This document shows positions 9,498-18,978 of a stretch of 64,000 nucleotides of DNA, piece after piece (positions within the stretch are counted from its first letter, which is position 1; each line of letters starts with the position of its first letter). This stretch comes from Streptomyces sp. TG1A-8 (GTDB taxonomy: Bacteria > Actinomycetota > Actinomycetes > Streptomycetales > Streptomycetaceae). The stretch is taken from the NCBI RefSeq assembly GCF_030499535.1, contig NZ_JASTLB010000001.1, forward strand, positions 1,984,001-2,048,000, read 5' to 3'. The notes beneath the pieces were generated by a model. It was given only the letters and a program-made list of their open reading frames with translations, searched no databases and was not told the DNA's origin. A program made the position numbers and the translations under genes.

Positions 9498-9780
9498 GGG
9501 CACCTCCGGCTCGTGGACCGGCGGACGGGGCCCCGAGGGCGTACGCGGCTCAGGGATGGCGGCGTTCCCCCGTCCGTGCCGGTGCTTGATGCTATCGAGC
9601 CCACCACGTGCGACCGACCGCCTCTCGCCGAGCGTGAAACGGATCACCTATTCGAGCGACGGCGAAGAGGTTTGGGATTTACGCCATCAGCTCCGCACTC
9701 GGCCGCGGTTTCGAACGGCCCCGGCCGCCGGGAAGCGTCGATCCGGCCGCGCAGAGCCGTCGCGACCACGGTTTCACCGG

Positions 9781-10649
9781 TCAACGGAGGGCGTTTTCCA
9801 GCCACTCACCGTCGATCTCGCCCTCGGCGACGATCACGGCGGGCCCGGTCATCTCGATCCCGCCGTCCGGCCGCTCGGTGATGACCAGGCGCCCGCCGGG
9901 CACGTCGACGGTGTACGTCGCCGGGACGCCGGTGACGGCCGGGTCGGCGCCGTCGCGCCGGGCGGCGGCCACGGCCACGGCGCACGCGCCCGTGCCGCAC
10001 GAGCGGGTCTCGCCCGAACCGCGCTCGTGCACGCGCAGCGCGACGTGACGGGGGCCGCGGTCGACGACGAACTCGACGTTCACGCCGTCCGGGTAGGCGG
10101 CCGCCGGGCTGACGGGCGGTGCGGTGAGCAGGTCGCCGGCGTGCGCGAGGTCGTCGACGAAGGCCACCACGTGCGGGTTGCCCATGTTGACGTTGCGCGC
10201 GGGCCAGTTGCGCCCGCCGACGCTCACCGTGACGTCCCCCCGGGCAGGCGGGCGCTGCCCATGCCGACGGTGACGTCGCCGTCCTTGGCGATGTGAACGC
10301 TCCTCACGCCCGCGCGCGTGGCGATCGCGAGGTCCCCCTCGGCCGCGTGCCCGGCGTGCTGGAGGTAGCGCGCGAACACGCGCACCCCGTTGCCGCACAT
10401 CTCGGCGACCGAGCCGTCGCCGTTGCGGTAGTCCATGAACCACTCCGCCTCGGCGGCCATCCGCACGGCCTCCGGGTGGGCGGCGGACCGCACCACGTGC
10501 AGCACCCCGTCGCCGCCGATGCCCGCGCGGCGGTCGCACAGGGCGGCGACGGCGGCCGGGGTCAGGTCGAGGGCGTTGTCGGGGTCCGGGACGATCACGA
10601 AGTCGTTCTCGGTGCCGTGCCCCTTGAGGAAGGCGATTCGCGTGCTCAT
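9781..10649 (-). pseudogene. dapF: Diaminopimelate epimerase, interrupted by a one-base frameshift (possible sequence error)
   Basis: DapF converts LL- to meso-diaminopimelate for lysine and peptidoglycan. The N-terminal half starts at ATG 10649 (MSTRIAFLKGHGTENDF) and contains the first catalytic cysteine (EMCGNGVR). The C-terminal half lies in another frame (DVTVSVGGRNWPARNVNMGNPH) with the second cysteine (SCGTGACA). The frames meet at a run of six G on the coding strand (10236-10241); one more base would read LPGGDVTV and restore a full-length protein of about 289 aa. Both active-site halves are otherwise intact and the function is essential, so an assembly indel is more likely than a true null. 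Confidence 0.88.
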
Positions 10650-10774
10650 TCCTCGATCGTACGGGCTGGGTACGGCACCCCGTGCGCGAGCGGGTCGCCG
10701 CAGGTCACGGACGAGCCGGTCGCGGCGGCGCGCACCCGGACCACCGCCTGCGCCGGCGCGGGCCGGCGGCCGGC

Positions 10775-11278
10775 TCAGCGCAGGCGGGCCACCCGCCACA
10801 CGGCGAGGACGGCGACGACGGCCACCAGCAGCACGTAGGCGAGCACGACCCGCCAGTCGGGGCGGCGGCCGGAGCCGCGCGCGGGCAGGCCCGGCCAGGT
10901 ATGGCCCACCCGGCGGGCGGCCGTCATGCCCCAGCCCGCGGCGCAGGAGCAGATCAGCAGCCCCAGCATGGCGATCACCGCGCCGCTGTCGCCGAAGTCG
11001 AAGGCGAGCGGGAAGGCGAACATCAGGGAGCCGCCCGCGGCCAGGGCGACGATGGGCGCGATCTGCCAGATGCGCAGCCGCCGCTGCGGGCGCAGCTCGA
11101 CCTCGACCTCCGGACCGCCCGCGTACATCTCCTCGGGCTCCGGTCCGTCGGCCGTCACGCCACCGGGGGGCTCCTCGGGACCGTCGTCGGTCAGACGGTC
11201 CTCGCCCTGTTCCGGTTCGCCGCCGCCGGTGGTGGTGTGCTCGGCACTTTGTGCGGTGTCACGAGGGCCGGCCTCCAT
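10775..11278 (-). CDS. Conserved hypothetical membrane protein
   Basis: About 167 aa with an acidic, Gly/Pro-rich cytoplasmic N-terminus (residues 1-65). Three predicted membrane segments follow: IAPIVALAAGGSLMFAFPLAF, AVIAMLGLLICSCAAGWG, and a C-terminal VVLAYVLLVAVVAVLAVW ending in RVARLR. No enzyme motif. The start is either ATG 11278 or GTG 11284; the SD GGGGAGGG is 10 nt from the first and 4 nt from the second, so ATG is preferred. It lies between miaA and dapF on the same strand. Function unknown. Confidence 0.7.
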   Translation of the reverse strand: MEAGPRDTAQSAEHTTTGGGEPEQGEDRLTDDGPEEPPGGVTADGPEPEEMYAGGPEVEVELRPQRRLRIWQIAPIVALAAGGSLMFAFPLAFDFGDSGAVIAMLGLLICSCAAGWGMTAARRVGHTWPGLPARGSGRRPDWRVVLAYVLLVAVVAVLAVWRVARLR

Positions 11279-11386
11279 CGCCACGCGCCCTCCCCACTAG
11301 GACTCCACTTGGTCGATCGAAGCACGATGATGGCACGCTGTCACAGGCCGCGTTGACCGGCGGCGCATCCCGATGCCATGACGTGA

Positions 11387-12325
11387 TCAGGCTGTAACCG
11401 GTCGTTCGACCAACGCGAGAGCCAGCGCCGGAAGGTCCCCGCGGTCCGCGGCCGCCCCGCTGAGCCACTGCACCCGCGGATCGCGCCTGAACCACGAATC
11501 CTGACGGCGCGCGAAGCGTTTGGTGGCACGGACGGTCTCGGCCTTCGCCTCCGCGTCGCTGCACTCCCCGGCGAGCGCCGCGAGCACCTGCTGGTAGCCC
11601 AGCGCACGCGACGCCGTGCGGCCCTCGCGCAGCCCGTGCGCCTCCAGGGCGCGCACCTCGTCCACCAGGCCCGCCTCCCACATCCGGTCGACCCGGAGGG
11701 CGATGCGCTCGTCGAGTTCCGGACGGGCGACGTCGACGCCGATCTGGAGGGTGTCGTAGACGGAGTCGTGGCCGGGGAGGTTGGCGGTGAAGGGCTGCCC
11801 GGTGATCTCGATCACCTCCAGGGCCCGGACGATGCGGCGGCCGTTGCCGGGCAGGATCGCGCGGGCCGCCTCGGGGTCGGCGGCGGCCAGGCGCGCGTGC
11901 AGCGCTCCGGGGCCGCGCAGCGTCAACTCCTCCTCCAGGCGGGCCCTGACCTCGGGGTCCGTGCCGGGGAACTCCAGGTTGTCGACGGCCCCGCGGACGT
12001 ACAGGCCGGAGCCGCCGACCAGGATCGGCCAGCGCCCCTCGGCGAGCAGCGCGTCGATCCGGGCGCGGGCCAGTTTCTGGTACTCGGCGACGGAGGCGGC
12101 GACCGTCACGTCCCAGATGTCCAGCAGGTGGTGCGGGACGCCGCCGCGCTCCTCGGGGGTCAGCTTGGCGGTGCCGATGTCCATTCCCCGGTAGAGCTGC
12201 ATGGAGTCGGCGTTGACGACCTCCCCACCGAGCCGCTGGGCCAGGAAGACGCCCAGATCGGACTTTCCGGCCGCGGTGGGGCCGACGACGGCGATGACGC
12301 GGGGGGTGGAGGGTGCGCTGCTCAC
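11387..12325 (-). CDS. miaA: tRNA dimethylallyltransferase MiaA
   Basis: A 312-aa enzyme transferring dimethylallyl from DMAPP to A37 of tRNAs reading UNN codons. P-loop GPTAAGKS is at residues 15-22, followed by NADSMQLYRGMDIGTAK, the conserved DMAPP/tRNA-binding segment, then GGSGLYVRG and RRIVRALEV. The C-terminal KRFARRQDSWFRRD is the tRNA-contacting helix. Starting at GTG 12325 (VSSAPSTP) removes a long spurious upstream extension and gives the normal length. MiaB, which acts on the MiaA product, is encoded 1.8 kb away on the same strand. Confidence 0.95.
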   Translation of the reverse strand: MSSAPSTPRVIAVVGPTAAGKSDLGVFLAQRLGGEVVNADSMQLYRGMDIGTAKLTPEERGGVPHHLLDIWDVTVAASVAEYQKLARARIDALLAEGRWPILVGGSGLYVRGAVDNLEFPGTDPEVRARLEEELTLRGPGALHARLAAADPEAARAILPGNGRRIVRALEVIEITGQPFTANLPGHDSVYDTLQIGVDVARPELDERIALRVDRMWEAGLVDEVRALEAHGLREGRTASRALGYQQVLAALAGECSDAEAKAETVRATKRFARRQDSWFRRDPRVQWLSGAAADRGDLPALALALVERPVTA

Positions 12326-12509
12326 CGCACCAGTCTCGCAAACCTCCCGAGGGCGCCTCGAACGGGTTACGTGACGGCGCGGGTCCCGGGTCGTTTCCCT
12401 CGGGGGGAGGTGCCGTCCGCCGGTCGCGGAAGACGGTGGCCCCGGGCGGTGCGAACGGACGCACCGTTCGGCGCGGGATTTCCCCGCACGAGTACCGTAT
12501 GGAGTGGAC

Positions 12510-12830
12510 ATGGGCGTTATTGCACGGCTTTTCGGCAGGTCGAAGTCGGAGGCGTCGGAGGCGTCGGAAGTGTCGGAGGCGCAGCAGGCGCCGGACGGCG
12601 CCGGGGCGGGGGACGCCGGGACGGCGGAGGATCCGCAGCAGGCGCAGCAGGCGGAGGACGCGGCCGAGGACGGGCGCGTGGAGGAGGGGCGCGCGGGGGA
12701 CGGGCGCGCGGACGGGGCGGCGGAGCCGGAGGGCGCCGCGTCCGGTGCGCCGGAGGGCGCCGAGATCCCCAAGCAGCAGTCCGCGGACGAGGCCGCCGAC
12801 AGCGAGACCGGTGAGGGCGCCCGTACGTAG
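12510..12830 (+). CDS. Small acidic low-complexity protein
   Basis: 106 aa. A short basic head (MGVIARLFGRSK) is followed by an Ala/Glu/Asp/Gly-rich disordered region with repeated SEASEVSEA-like units and no cysteine. A TACCGT -10-like hexamer at 12493-12498 lies only ~12 nt before the ATG and no SD is visible, so the mRNA may be leaderless (inference); GTG at 12504 is an alternative start. It is divergent from miaA. Function unknown. Confidence 0.6.
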   Translation: MGVIARLFGRSKSEASEASEVSEAQQAPDGAGAGDAGTAEDPQQAQQAEDAAEDGRVEEGRAGDGRADGAAEPEGAASGAPEGAEIPKQQSADEAADSETGEGART

Positions 12831-12861
12831 GTGCCGTGGGTGTCCCGCGGGAGGGGGGATC

Positions 12862-13130
12862 ATGGGTCTCCCGGACGACACGGGGACCGGGCCCGCCCCG
12901 GACGGGGGTGAGGTGCCGGACCTCGCGCGCCGGCACGGCGACAGTGCCCGCACGGCCCCGACAAGGCGGCCGGGGCCCGTCGACGAGCGGACCTGGGGCG
13001 GAGTACACCGACACGATCCGCACGGGTACGGGCAAGGCCGGGGAGGCGATGGACCGCCTCGCGCACGAGGACGGTCCGAAGGCCGGCGGCCGCACGGCCC
13101 CGGCCCGGGGGCCCGCCGCCCCCGGCTCCC
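12862..13130 (+). pseudogene. Decayed MT0933/Rv0909-like antitoxin-type gene
   Basis: ATG 12862 follows a strong SD (gggagggggg). In its frame one reads PDLARRHGDSAR and later VDERT; DKAAGA and then EYTDTIRTGTGKAGEAMDRLAHED appear in other frames. Read together these give the order seen in small actinobacterial antitoxin-like proteins (DLAxxHGD..DKAA..VDExTGxxYTDxI..GxxKAxxAMDRLAHED). At least three indels in G/C runs break the frame. The 3' end is approximate. No toxin gene is adjacent. Confidence 0.45.
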
Positions 13131-13282
13131 CGAACGGTGCGCGGACCGGCGGACGGCCGCGGAGCGCGGCGCTCCGCGGCCGTCTGCCGGTCCGCGTGCC
13201 GGGGTGCACGCGGGCGGGGCCGGTGCGTCCGGGCGCGGGCCGGGGACGTCGCGGCGCGGGCGGCGCCTCCGGGCGGCGGGGG

Positions 13283-13996
13283 CTAGGACCAGGTGGCCAC
13301 CAGGTAGCCGACGCCGTAGGGGGCGTCCTCGTAGAGCAGCGCGCCGTCAAGCCCGGCACCCTCGGCCGCTCCGGCGAGGACCTGCCAGGGCGCGCGGCCG
13401 GAGGCCTTCAGCTCGTACGCCAGCTCGGCGTCCAGCGCCTCGACGGCGGCCACGTCCGCGGCGCCCAGCGCCCGGGCCACCGCCGCGTCGAAGGGCGCCG
13501 CGCGGTCGTCCAGGTATCCCGGTGCCTTGAGCGAGCGGCGGGCGCTGGCGTCGCCCATCACCAGCAGCGCCACGCGGTCGGCCCGGGCCGCGACGTCGCG
13601 GCCCACCCCGATGCACCGCGCGGGTTCCAGCGGTTCCCCGACGCCGAGTCCCTCGACCGGGGCGCCCGCCCAGCCGACCCGCTCCAGCAACCAGGCGGCC
13701 ACGGCGAGCGACGGCGGCAGCTCGCGCTCGGCAGCGGTGTCCGTCGCCGTGCCGAGCCGTACGCCGAGGTCGACACCGAAGCCGCGGAAGGAGCCCGAAG
13801 CGCCCTGGGGGTGCCATCCGCGCCCGCTGCGTCCGGCGGGTCCGACGACCACGAGCCGGTCCGGGCGGGCGGCGGCGAGCACGCCCAGGGCGTCGGCGCA
13901 GGCCGCGCGCGCGGCGTCCAGTTCGGGTCCGGCGCCCGCGGCGACCTCGGGCACGAGCAGCGGCGGGCAGGGGCAGACGGCGGCGGCGACAAGCAT
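13283..13996 (-). CDS. Class III extradiol dioxygenase-like protein
   Basis: 237 aa beginning MLVAAAVCPCPPLLVPE, the Pro/Cys-rich start typical of an actinobacterial LigB-related family found next to miaB. The central segment LVVVGPAGRSG resembles the family's nucleotide/metal-loop region, and PYGVGYLVATWS forms the C-terminus. Classical LigB iron ligands (His-His-Glu) are not evident, so dioxygenase activity is doubtful. The long ORF extending to 14248 upstream is rejected because the conserved N-terminus begins at ATG 13996. Role unknown. Confidence 0.75.
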   Translation of the reverse strand: MLVAAAVCPCPPLLVPEVAAGAGPELDAARAACADALGVLAAARPDRLVVVGPAGRSGRGWHPQGASGSFRGFGVDLGVRLGTATDTAAERELPPSLAVAAWLLERVGWAGAPVEGLGVGEPLEPARCIGVGRDVAARADRVALLVMGDASARRSLKAPGYLDDRAAPFDAAVARALGAADVAAVEALDAELAYELKASGRAPWQVLAGAAEGAGLDGALLYEDAPYGVGYLVATWS

Positions 13997-14130
13997 GACC
14001 GGCAGCGTAACCCCGTACGGCGGCACCGTGGCATCCGTGCGGACGGACCGGCCCGCACCCCGGCCTCCGCCCGTGCTCCGGCCGCCGCCTTCACGACGGG
14101 GGCCGGGACGGCCGGCGCCGGGGGCGGGGC

Positions 14131-15657
14131 TCAGTCGCAGCCGCAGGCGGTCGCCGCGGCCGGCAGCGGCTCGGGGACGCCGATCCTCGGGAGTCCGAGC
14201 AGGACGCCGGCCGGCCTGGCGGCCTTTGCCGTGCTGCGCTCCTCCCACGCGTCCCCGGCGCGCGTGCGGCGCACGGCGAGGACCGGCCCCTCGGCGAGCA
14301 GGTGGTGCGGGGCGGCGTACGTCACCTCGACGGTGACCACGTCGCCGGGGCGCACCTCCTGCTCCGGCTTGGTGAAGTGGACGAGCCGGTTGTCCGGGGC
14401 GCGGCCGGACAGCCGGCGGGTGGCGCCGTCCTTGCGTCCCTCGCCCTCGGCGACCATCAGCTCCAGGGTGCGGCCGACCTGCTTCTTGTTCTCCTCCCAG
14501 GAGATCTCCTCCTGGAGGGCGACGAGCCGCTCGTAGCGCGCCTGGACGACCTCCTTGGGGATCTGGTTGTCCATGGTCGCGGCCGGGGTGCCGGGCCGCT
14601 TGGAGTACTGGAAGGTGAACGCCTGGGCGAACCGAGCCTCGCGCACCACGTGCAGCGTCTGCTCGAAGTCCTCCTCGGTCTCGCCGGGGAAGCCCACGAT
14701 GATGTCGGTGGTGATCGCCGCGTGCGGGATGGCGGCCCGTACCTTCCCGATGATCCCGAGGTAGCGCTCCTGCCGGTAGGAGCGGCGCATCGCCTTGAGC
14801 ACCGTGTCCGACCCGGACTGCAGCGGCATGTGCAGCTGCGGCATGACGTTGGGCGTCTGCGCCATCGCCTCGATCACGTCGTCGGTGAAGTCACGGGGGT
14901 GCGGGGAGGTGAAGCGGACGCGCTCCAGTCCCTCGACGGTGCCACAGGCCCGCAGCAGCTTGCTGAAGGCCTCGCGGTCGCCGATGTCGGAGCCGTAGGC
15001 GTTGACGTTCTGCCCGAGTAGCGTGATCTCGCTGACTCCCTCCGCGACCAGCGCCTCGACCTCGGCGAGGATGTCGCCGGGGCGGCGGTCCTTCTCCTTG
15101 CCGCGCAGGGCCGGGACGATGCAGAAGGTGCAGGTGTTGTTGCAGCCGACGGAGATCGACACCCAGGCGGCGTACGCGCTCTCGCGCCGGGTGGGCAGCG
15201 TGGAGGGGAAGGCCTCCAGCGACTCGGCGATCTCGACCTGGGCCTCCTCCTGGACGCGCGCGCGTTCCAGCAGCACCGGCAGCTTGCCGATGTTGTGCGT
15301 GCCGAAGACGACGTCCACCCAGGGCGCCTTCTTGACGATGCCGTCCCGGTCCTTCTGCGCGAGGCAGCCGCCGACCGCGATCTGCATCCCGGGCCGCCGG
15401 GCCTTCTTCGGTGCGAGGCGGCCGAGATTGCCGTACAGCCGGTTGTCGGCGTTCTCCCGTACGGCGCAGGTGTTGAAGACGACGACGTCCGCGTCCCCGT
15501 CCGCCCCCTCGGGCGCCCGCACGTACCCCGCCTCTTCGAGCAGCCCGGACAATCGTTCGGAGTCGTGGACGTTCATCTGGCACCCGTAGGTGCGGATCTC
15601 GTAGCTCTTGGGGGTGTGAACGTCCACTGCCGGACTCCGGTCGCTGCTGCTGGTCAT
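14131..15657 (-). CDS. miaB: tRNA-2-methylthio-N6-dimethylallyladenosine synthase MiaB
   Basis: A 508-aa radical-SAM methylthiotransferase. The N-terminal UPF0004 domain has cysteines in TYGCQMN (~26), FNTCAVRE (~61) and GGCLAQK (~96), binding the auxiliary 4Fe-4S cluster. The radical SAM motif CNNTCTFC is at ~171-178, and a C-terminal TRAM domain ([12 protein letters not shown]...[11 protein letters not shown]) binds tRNA. It adds the 2-methylthio group to i6A37 made by MiaA. A ~50-residue variable tail ends in ATACGCD. ATG 15657 is the obvious start. RimO, its paralogue, is at 46-47.7 kb. Confidence 0.96.
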   Translation of the reverse strand: MTSSSDRSPAVDVHTPKSYEIRTYGCQMNVHDSERLSGLLEEAGYVRAPEGADGDADVVVFNTCAVRENADNRLYGNLGRLAPKKARRPGMQIAVGGCLAQKDRDGIVKKAPWVDVVFGTHNIGKLPVLLERARVQEEAQVEIAESLEAFPSTLPTRRESAYAAWVSISVGCNNTCTFCIVPALRGKEKDRRPGDILAEVEALVAEGVSEITLLGQNVNAYGSDIGDREAFSKLLRACGTVEGLERVRFTSPHPRDFTDDVIEAMAQTPNVMPQLHMPLQSGSDTVLKAMRRSYRQERYLGIIGKVRAAIPHAAITTDIIVGFPGETEEDFEQTLHVVREARFAQAFTFQYSKRPGTPAATMDNQIPKEVVQARYERLVALQEEISWEENKKQVGRTLELMVAEGEGRKDGATRRLSGRAPDNRLVHFTKPEQEVRPGDVVTVEVTYAAPHHLLAEGPVLAVRRTRAGDAWEERSTAKAARPAGVLLGLPRIGVPEPLPAAATACGCD

Positions 15658-15867
15658 GGCTCAAGAGTAGGCGAGCGCCACCCGCCCCCCGGCCCGGAGG
15701 CCCGCCCGGCCCCGGGCGGACGACGGCCGGGGCCGGTGGCCGGCGGCCCGTGTTCCCGCAGGCAGTCACGCTCGTCCGCACATCCACCGGTACGTTGGGA
15801 TTGCTCACCACAGGCACCGGATCGGAGATTCGCCGCGATCACGCCGGTATTCAGTCGACGCATCCCC

Positions 15868-17298
15868 GTGAAGACCGCCGTCGCCGTCGTGTTCGTCGCC
15901 GCGAACTTCATGGCGATCATGGACACGACGATCGTCAACGTGGCCCTGCCCACCGTGGGCCGCGACTTCGGTGTGGACGCCTCCGGGCTGAGCGCCGTGA
16001 ACGTCGGCTACCTGGTGGCGCTCGCGGTCTTCATCCCGGCCTCGGGCTGGCTGGGCAACCGCTTCGGCACCCGGCGCACCGTGCTGGCCGCGCTGCTGCT
16101 GTTCACCGTGGCCTCCGGGCTGTGCGCCACCGCCGGCTCGCTCGGCACGCTCACCGGGTACCGCATCCTGCAGGGCGTGGCCGGCGGTCTGCTCACCCCG
16201 GTCGGCATGACGATGATGCTGCGGGCGTTCCCGCTCGCCGAGCGGCTGCGGGCGCAGAAGTACATCATGCTGCCCACGGCCGTCGCCCCCGCGCTCGGGC
16301 CGGTACTGGGCGGCTGGCTGGTGGACTCCGTCTCGTGGCACTGGGTGTTCCTGGTCAACCTGCCGATCGGAGCGCTCGCCCTGCTCTTCGGAGTGCTGTT
16401 CCTGCCCGACTTCCCGGGCCGCGGCGCGCCCCGCTTCGACGGGCCCGGGTTCGTCCTGGCCGGCGGCGGACTGGCGGCCGTCCTCTACTCCCTGACCGAG
16501 GCCCCGGACCGGGGCTGGGGCAGCCCGGGCATCCTGGTCCCCCTGGCGGGCGGCCTGGTGCTGCTCGCCGCGATGGTGCGGTGGGAACTGCGCGCCGAGC
16601 ACCCCATGATCGACCTGCGGATCACCCAGGACCAGTTGTTCCGCACCACCCAGCTCGCCCTGCTGCCCATCAACGCCGCGTTCATGGGCGTCCTGTACCT
16701 GTACCCGCTCTTCCTGCAGACCGCCCTCGGCTACGACGTCCTCCGGTCGGGCCTGGCCACCTTCCCGGAGGCGCTGGGCATGATGACGGCCTCGCAGATC
16801 GTCCCCCTCCTGTAGGGCAGGATCGGCCCGCGCCGGCTGATGGCCGCGGGCGGCACCGGGGCCGCACTGCTGATGGCCCTCATGGCCACCTTCACCGCGG
16901 ACACCAGTCCCGTGGTCCTCCACGCGCTGCTGTACCTGCTCGGCGTCTGCGTCGGCCACCTCGTCATGAGCGCCCAGAACACCGCCTTCGCCACCATCCC
17001 GCCCGCCCGGACGGGCGATGCCACCACCGTGCTGAACGTGCAGCGCCAGGGCGCCGCCGCCTTCGGCACCGCCCTGGTCGGCACGCTGCTCGGCGCGCTC
17101 GGCACCACCACACGGGCGGGAGCGGTCGGCACCGCCGCGTACCACGCCGGCTTCCTCACGCTGGCCGCCCTCACCCTCTGCGCCGCCGCCCTCGCCCTGC
17201 GGATCAGCGACCGCCGCGTCCGGGCCGCCCTCAACGCCGCCGACGCGCACGCCGCCCGGGGGGAGGGCGCGCCCTCCGGGCCGGCCAAGCGGGGCTGA
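15868..17298 (+). pseudogene. MFS drug exporter (DHA2/EmrB-QacA type) with in-frame amber stop
   Basis: Reads as a 14-TM DHA2-type exporter: MAIMDTTIVNVALPTVGRDFGV (motif D1), GWLGNRFGTRRT (motif A), GYRILQGVAGGLLTP (motif B), PALGPVLGGWLVDSVSWHWVFLVNLPIG (motif C). The frame stops at TAG 16813-16815 after QIVPLL, yet continues in the same frame with GRIGPRRLMAAGGTG and the remaining TM helices to TGA 17298. A single base change (probably from TAC) would restore it. The start is taken as GTG 15868; no good SD is seen. Without suppression the product lacks about one third of its length. Confidence 0.8.
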
Positions 17299-17824
17299 CC
17301 CCGCCGGCGCGGCGGCTGCGGGAGCCTCCCGGCGGGGTCCGGCACGGGGCAGGCGCCCCGTGCCGCGCCCTCGGCGCGCGGGCGACGGCCGGGGCCGCGC
17401 CCCGGGGCGCGCGGGACGTCCGCGTCCGGGCCGCAAGGGCTCCTCGACGAGTACCGCGCCCGCGGTGGTGCGGGGCGGACCCGGGGTGACGACGCGGGCG
17501 TCGTCCACCGCCACGGCGGTGTCCGCGTGGCGACCGCCGGCCGTCGGGCCGTCGGGCCGTGCGGGACCACCGCGACGGCGCGGCCCGGGACGAGGGCGCC
17601 GGTGGGTTCGCGGAGCGGGACGACGGCGGTTTCCCGGGCGGGGCGAGCCGGCAGCGCCGGCGGCGGCCACCGGGGAACCGGCCGGGGCGTCCGGCGGCCG
17701 GGCCGGGCGCGCCGGCGGCGGCCGGGGCCCGGCGGTCCCGCCCTCGCGGGAGCACCGGCGCAGCAGCAGGACCCGACCGGGCGTCGGCGGCGAGGGGCGG
17801 ACCCGGGGACCGGGAGGCGTGTCC
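17299..17824. other. Gene-poor stretch with possible coding remnant on the minus strand
   Basis: Over 500 bp without an acceptable gene. On the minus strand between about 17640 and 17430 two adjacent frames read protein-like segments (AVVPLREPTGALVPGRAVAVV, then HADTAVAVDDARVVTPG and AGAVLVEE). This suggests a frameshifted remnant, but I cannot name the family. Confidence 0.3.
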
Positions 17825-18247
17825 TCAGACGGACGCCTGGTCGCTGTCCTTCAGGGCGCCCCAGCCGTGCCAGCGCTCCACCTCGATCCAGGCGCTGACC
17901 CGGGCGCGGACCCGGTCCGGGTAGGGCTCCCCGGTGTAGTGGCGGGCGATGCGGTCGATGTCGGCCAGGCCCTCGTCCCCGTGGGTCTCCACCACCCGGC
18001 CGATGAGGGTGACGTGGGTGTACCAGTCGTCCTCGGCCAGGACGGTGAGGGTCAGGCGCGGGTCGCGGCGCAGGTGTTTCAGGCGGACGCGGCCCTCGTC
18101 CAGGCTGATCAGCACCCGGCCGTCGTCCCACACGTACCAGGTGGGCGTGGAGACGGGGGCACCGTCCGAACGCACGGTGGCCATCACGCAGGGGTTGGGC
18201 CGGCTCAGCAGTTCCACGGCCTCGGGCGGCAGCGGCGGCTTGGACAT
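17825..18247 (-). CDS. Pyridoxamine 5'-phosphate oxidase-like (PPOX) flavin/F420 protein
   Basis: 140 aa with the split-barrel PPOX pattern: PCVMATVRSDGAPVSTPTWYVWDDGRVLIS, then RLKHLRRDPRLTLTVL and a C-terminal ARHYTGEPYPDR...WIEVERWHGW. Family members bind FMN or F420 and reduce varied substrates; this short form resembles Rv1155-like F420 proteins. ATG 18247 has GAGGAG 8 nt upstream. Substrate unknown. Confidence 0.82.
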   Translation of the reverse strand: MSKPPLPPEAVELLSRPNPCVMATVRSDGAPVSTPTWYVWDDGRVLISLDEGRVRLKHLRRDPRLTLTVLAEDDWYTHVTLIGRVVETHGDEGLADIDRIARHYTGEPYPDRVRARVSAWIEVERWHGWGALKDSDQASV

Positions 18248-18455
18248 GGCGGTCTCCTCGGTTCTCGGGCCGCCGGGTCGCGGCGGCGTGCGCGGCGGAC
18301 GGTGGCCGGCACCTCGTCGGTGTGCCCCGGCCGACGGGGTGCACACGGGGAGGCTGCGGTCGGGACCGGGCCGTCCGGCGGTGCCCGGTGGCCGTCGGGC
18401 ACCGGGTCCGGGCTCCGCCGGGCCGGCTCCGCGGGCGGCCGGCCCGGGCGGGACG

Positions 18456-18860
18456 TCAGGCGCCGCCCGGTGTCCAGCCCTGGCGGCGCAGGACGGCCGA
18501 GACGTCCGGCGGGCGGTAGTGCTCGCCCTTCATGACCTTGCCGTCGGCCCGGCGGACGGCCCGGCCGTCGGGGCCCAGCTTGCTCATGTTGGCGCGGTGG
18601 ACCTCGGCGATCACCTCGTCGAGGTCGATGCCGTGCACCAGGGCCGTGCCGTACGCCACGTACACTACGTCCGCCAGCTCGTGCGCGAGCCGGTCCAGCG
18701 GGCCCCCGACGGCCACCTCGGCGGCCTCCGCGGCCTCCTCGGCGAGCAGCTCCCCGCGGTGCGCGGCCAGTTCCGGGGACACCTCGGCCGGTGTGCTGCG
18801 GGCGTCGAGGCCGAAGGAGCGGTGGAACTCGCGGACGAGACGGGCGGGCGAAGAGCTCAT
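18456..18860 (-). CDS. MazG-like / HisE-like nucleotide pyrophosphohydrolase
   Basis: 134 aa, all-alpha. The metal-binding pattern is GELLAEEAAEAAEVA followed by AHELADVVYVAYG (ExxE...ExxD), the signature of MazG/dUTPase-like NTP pyrophosphohydrolases. LGPDGRAVRRADGKVMKGEHYRPPD near the C-terminus is typical of the phosphoribosyl-ATP-pyrophosphohydrolase-like subgroup. It probably hydrolyses non-canonical or modified nucleoside triphosphates; substrate not determinable. Monocistronic, ATG 18860. Confidence 0.82.
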   Translation of the reverse strand: MSSSPARLVREFHRSFGLDARSTPAEVSPELAAHRGELLAEEAAEAAEVAVGGPLDRLAHELADVVYVAYGTALVHGIDLDEVIAEVHRANMSKLGPDGRAVRRADGKVMKGEHYRPPDVSAVLRRQGWTPGGA

Positions 18861-18978
18861 ACGGCGACTGTAACGGCCGTCGCCGACAGCGCCCGCCGCG
18901 GCCGCACCCGCCGCCGTCCGCGCCCCGGGGTCCCCGGCTCCTGGTCAGTTCCCCGTGCCGGCTGGCAGGATCGCCCGC

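Noticed and set aside
10225..10250. Programmed ribosomal frameshifting in dapF
   Set aside because: No slippery heptamer with a downstream pseudoknot is evident, and dapF is not known to use recoding. A missing G is simpler.
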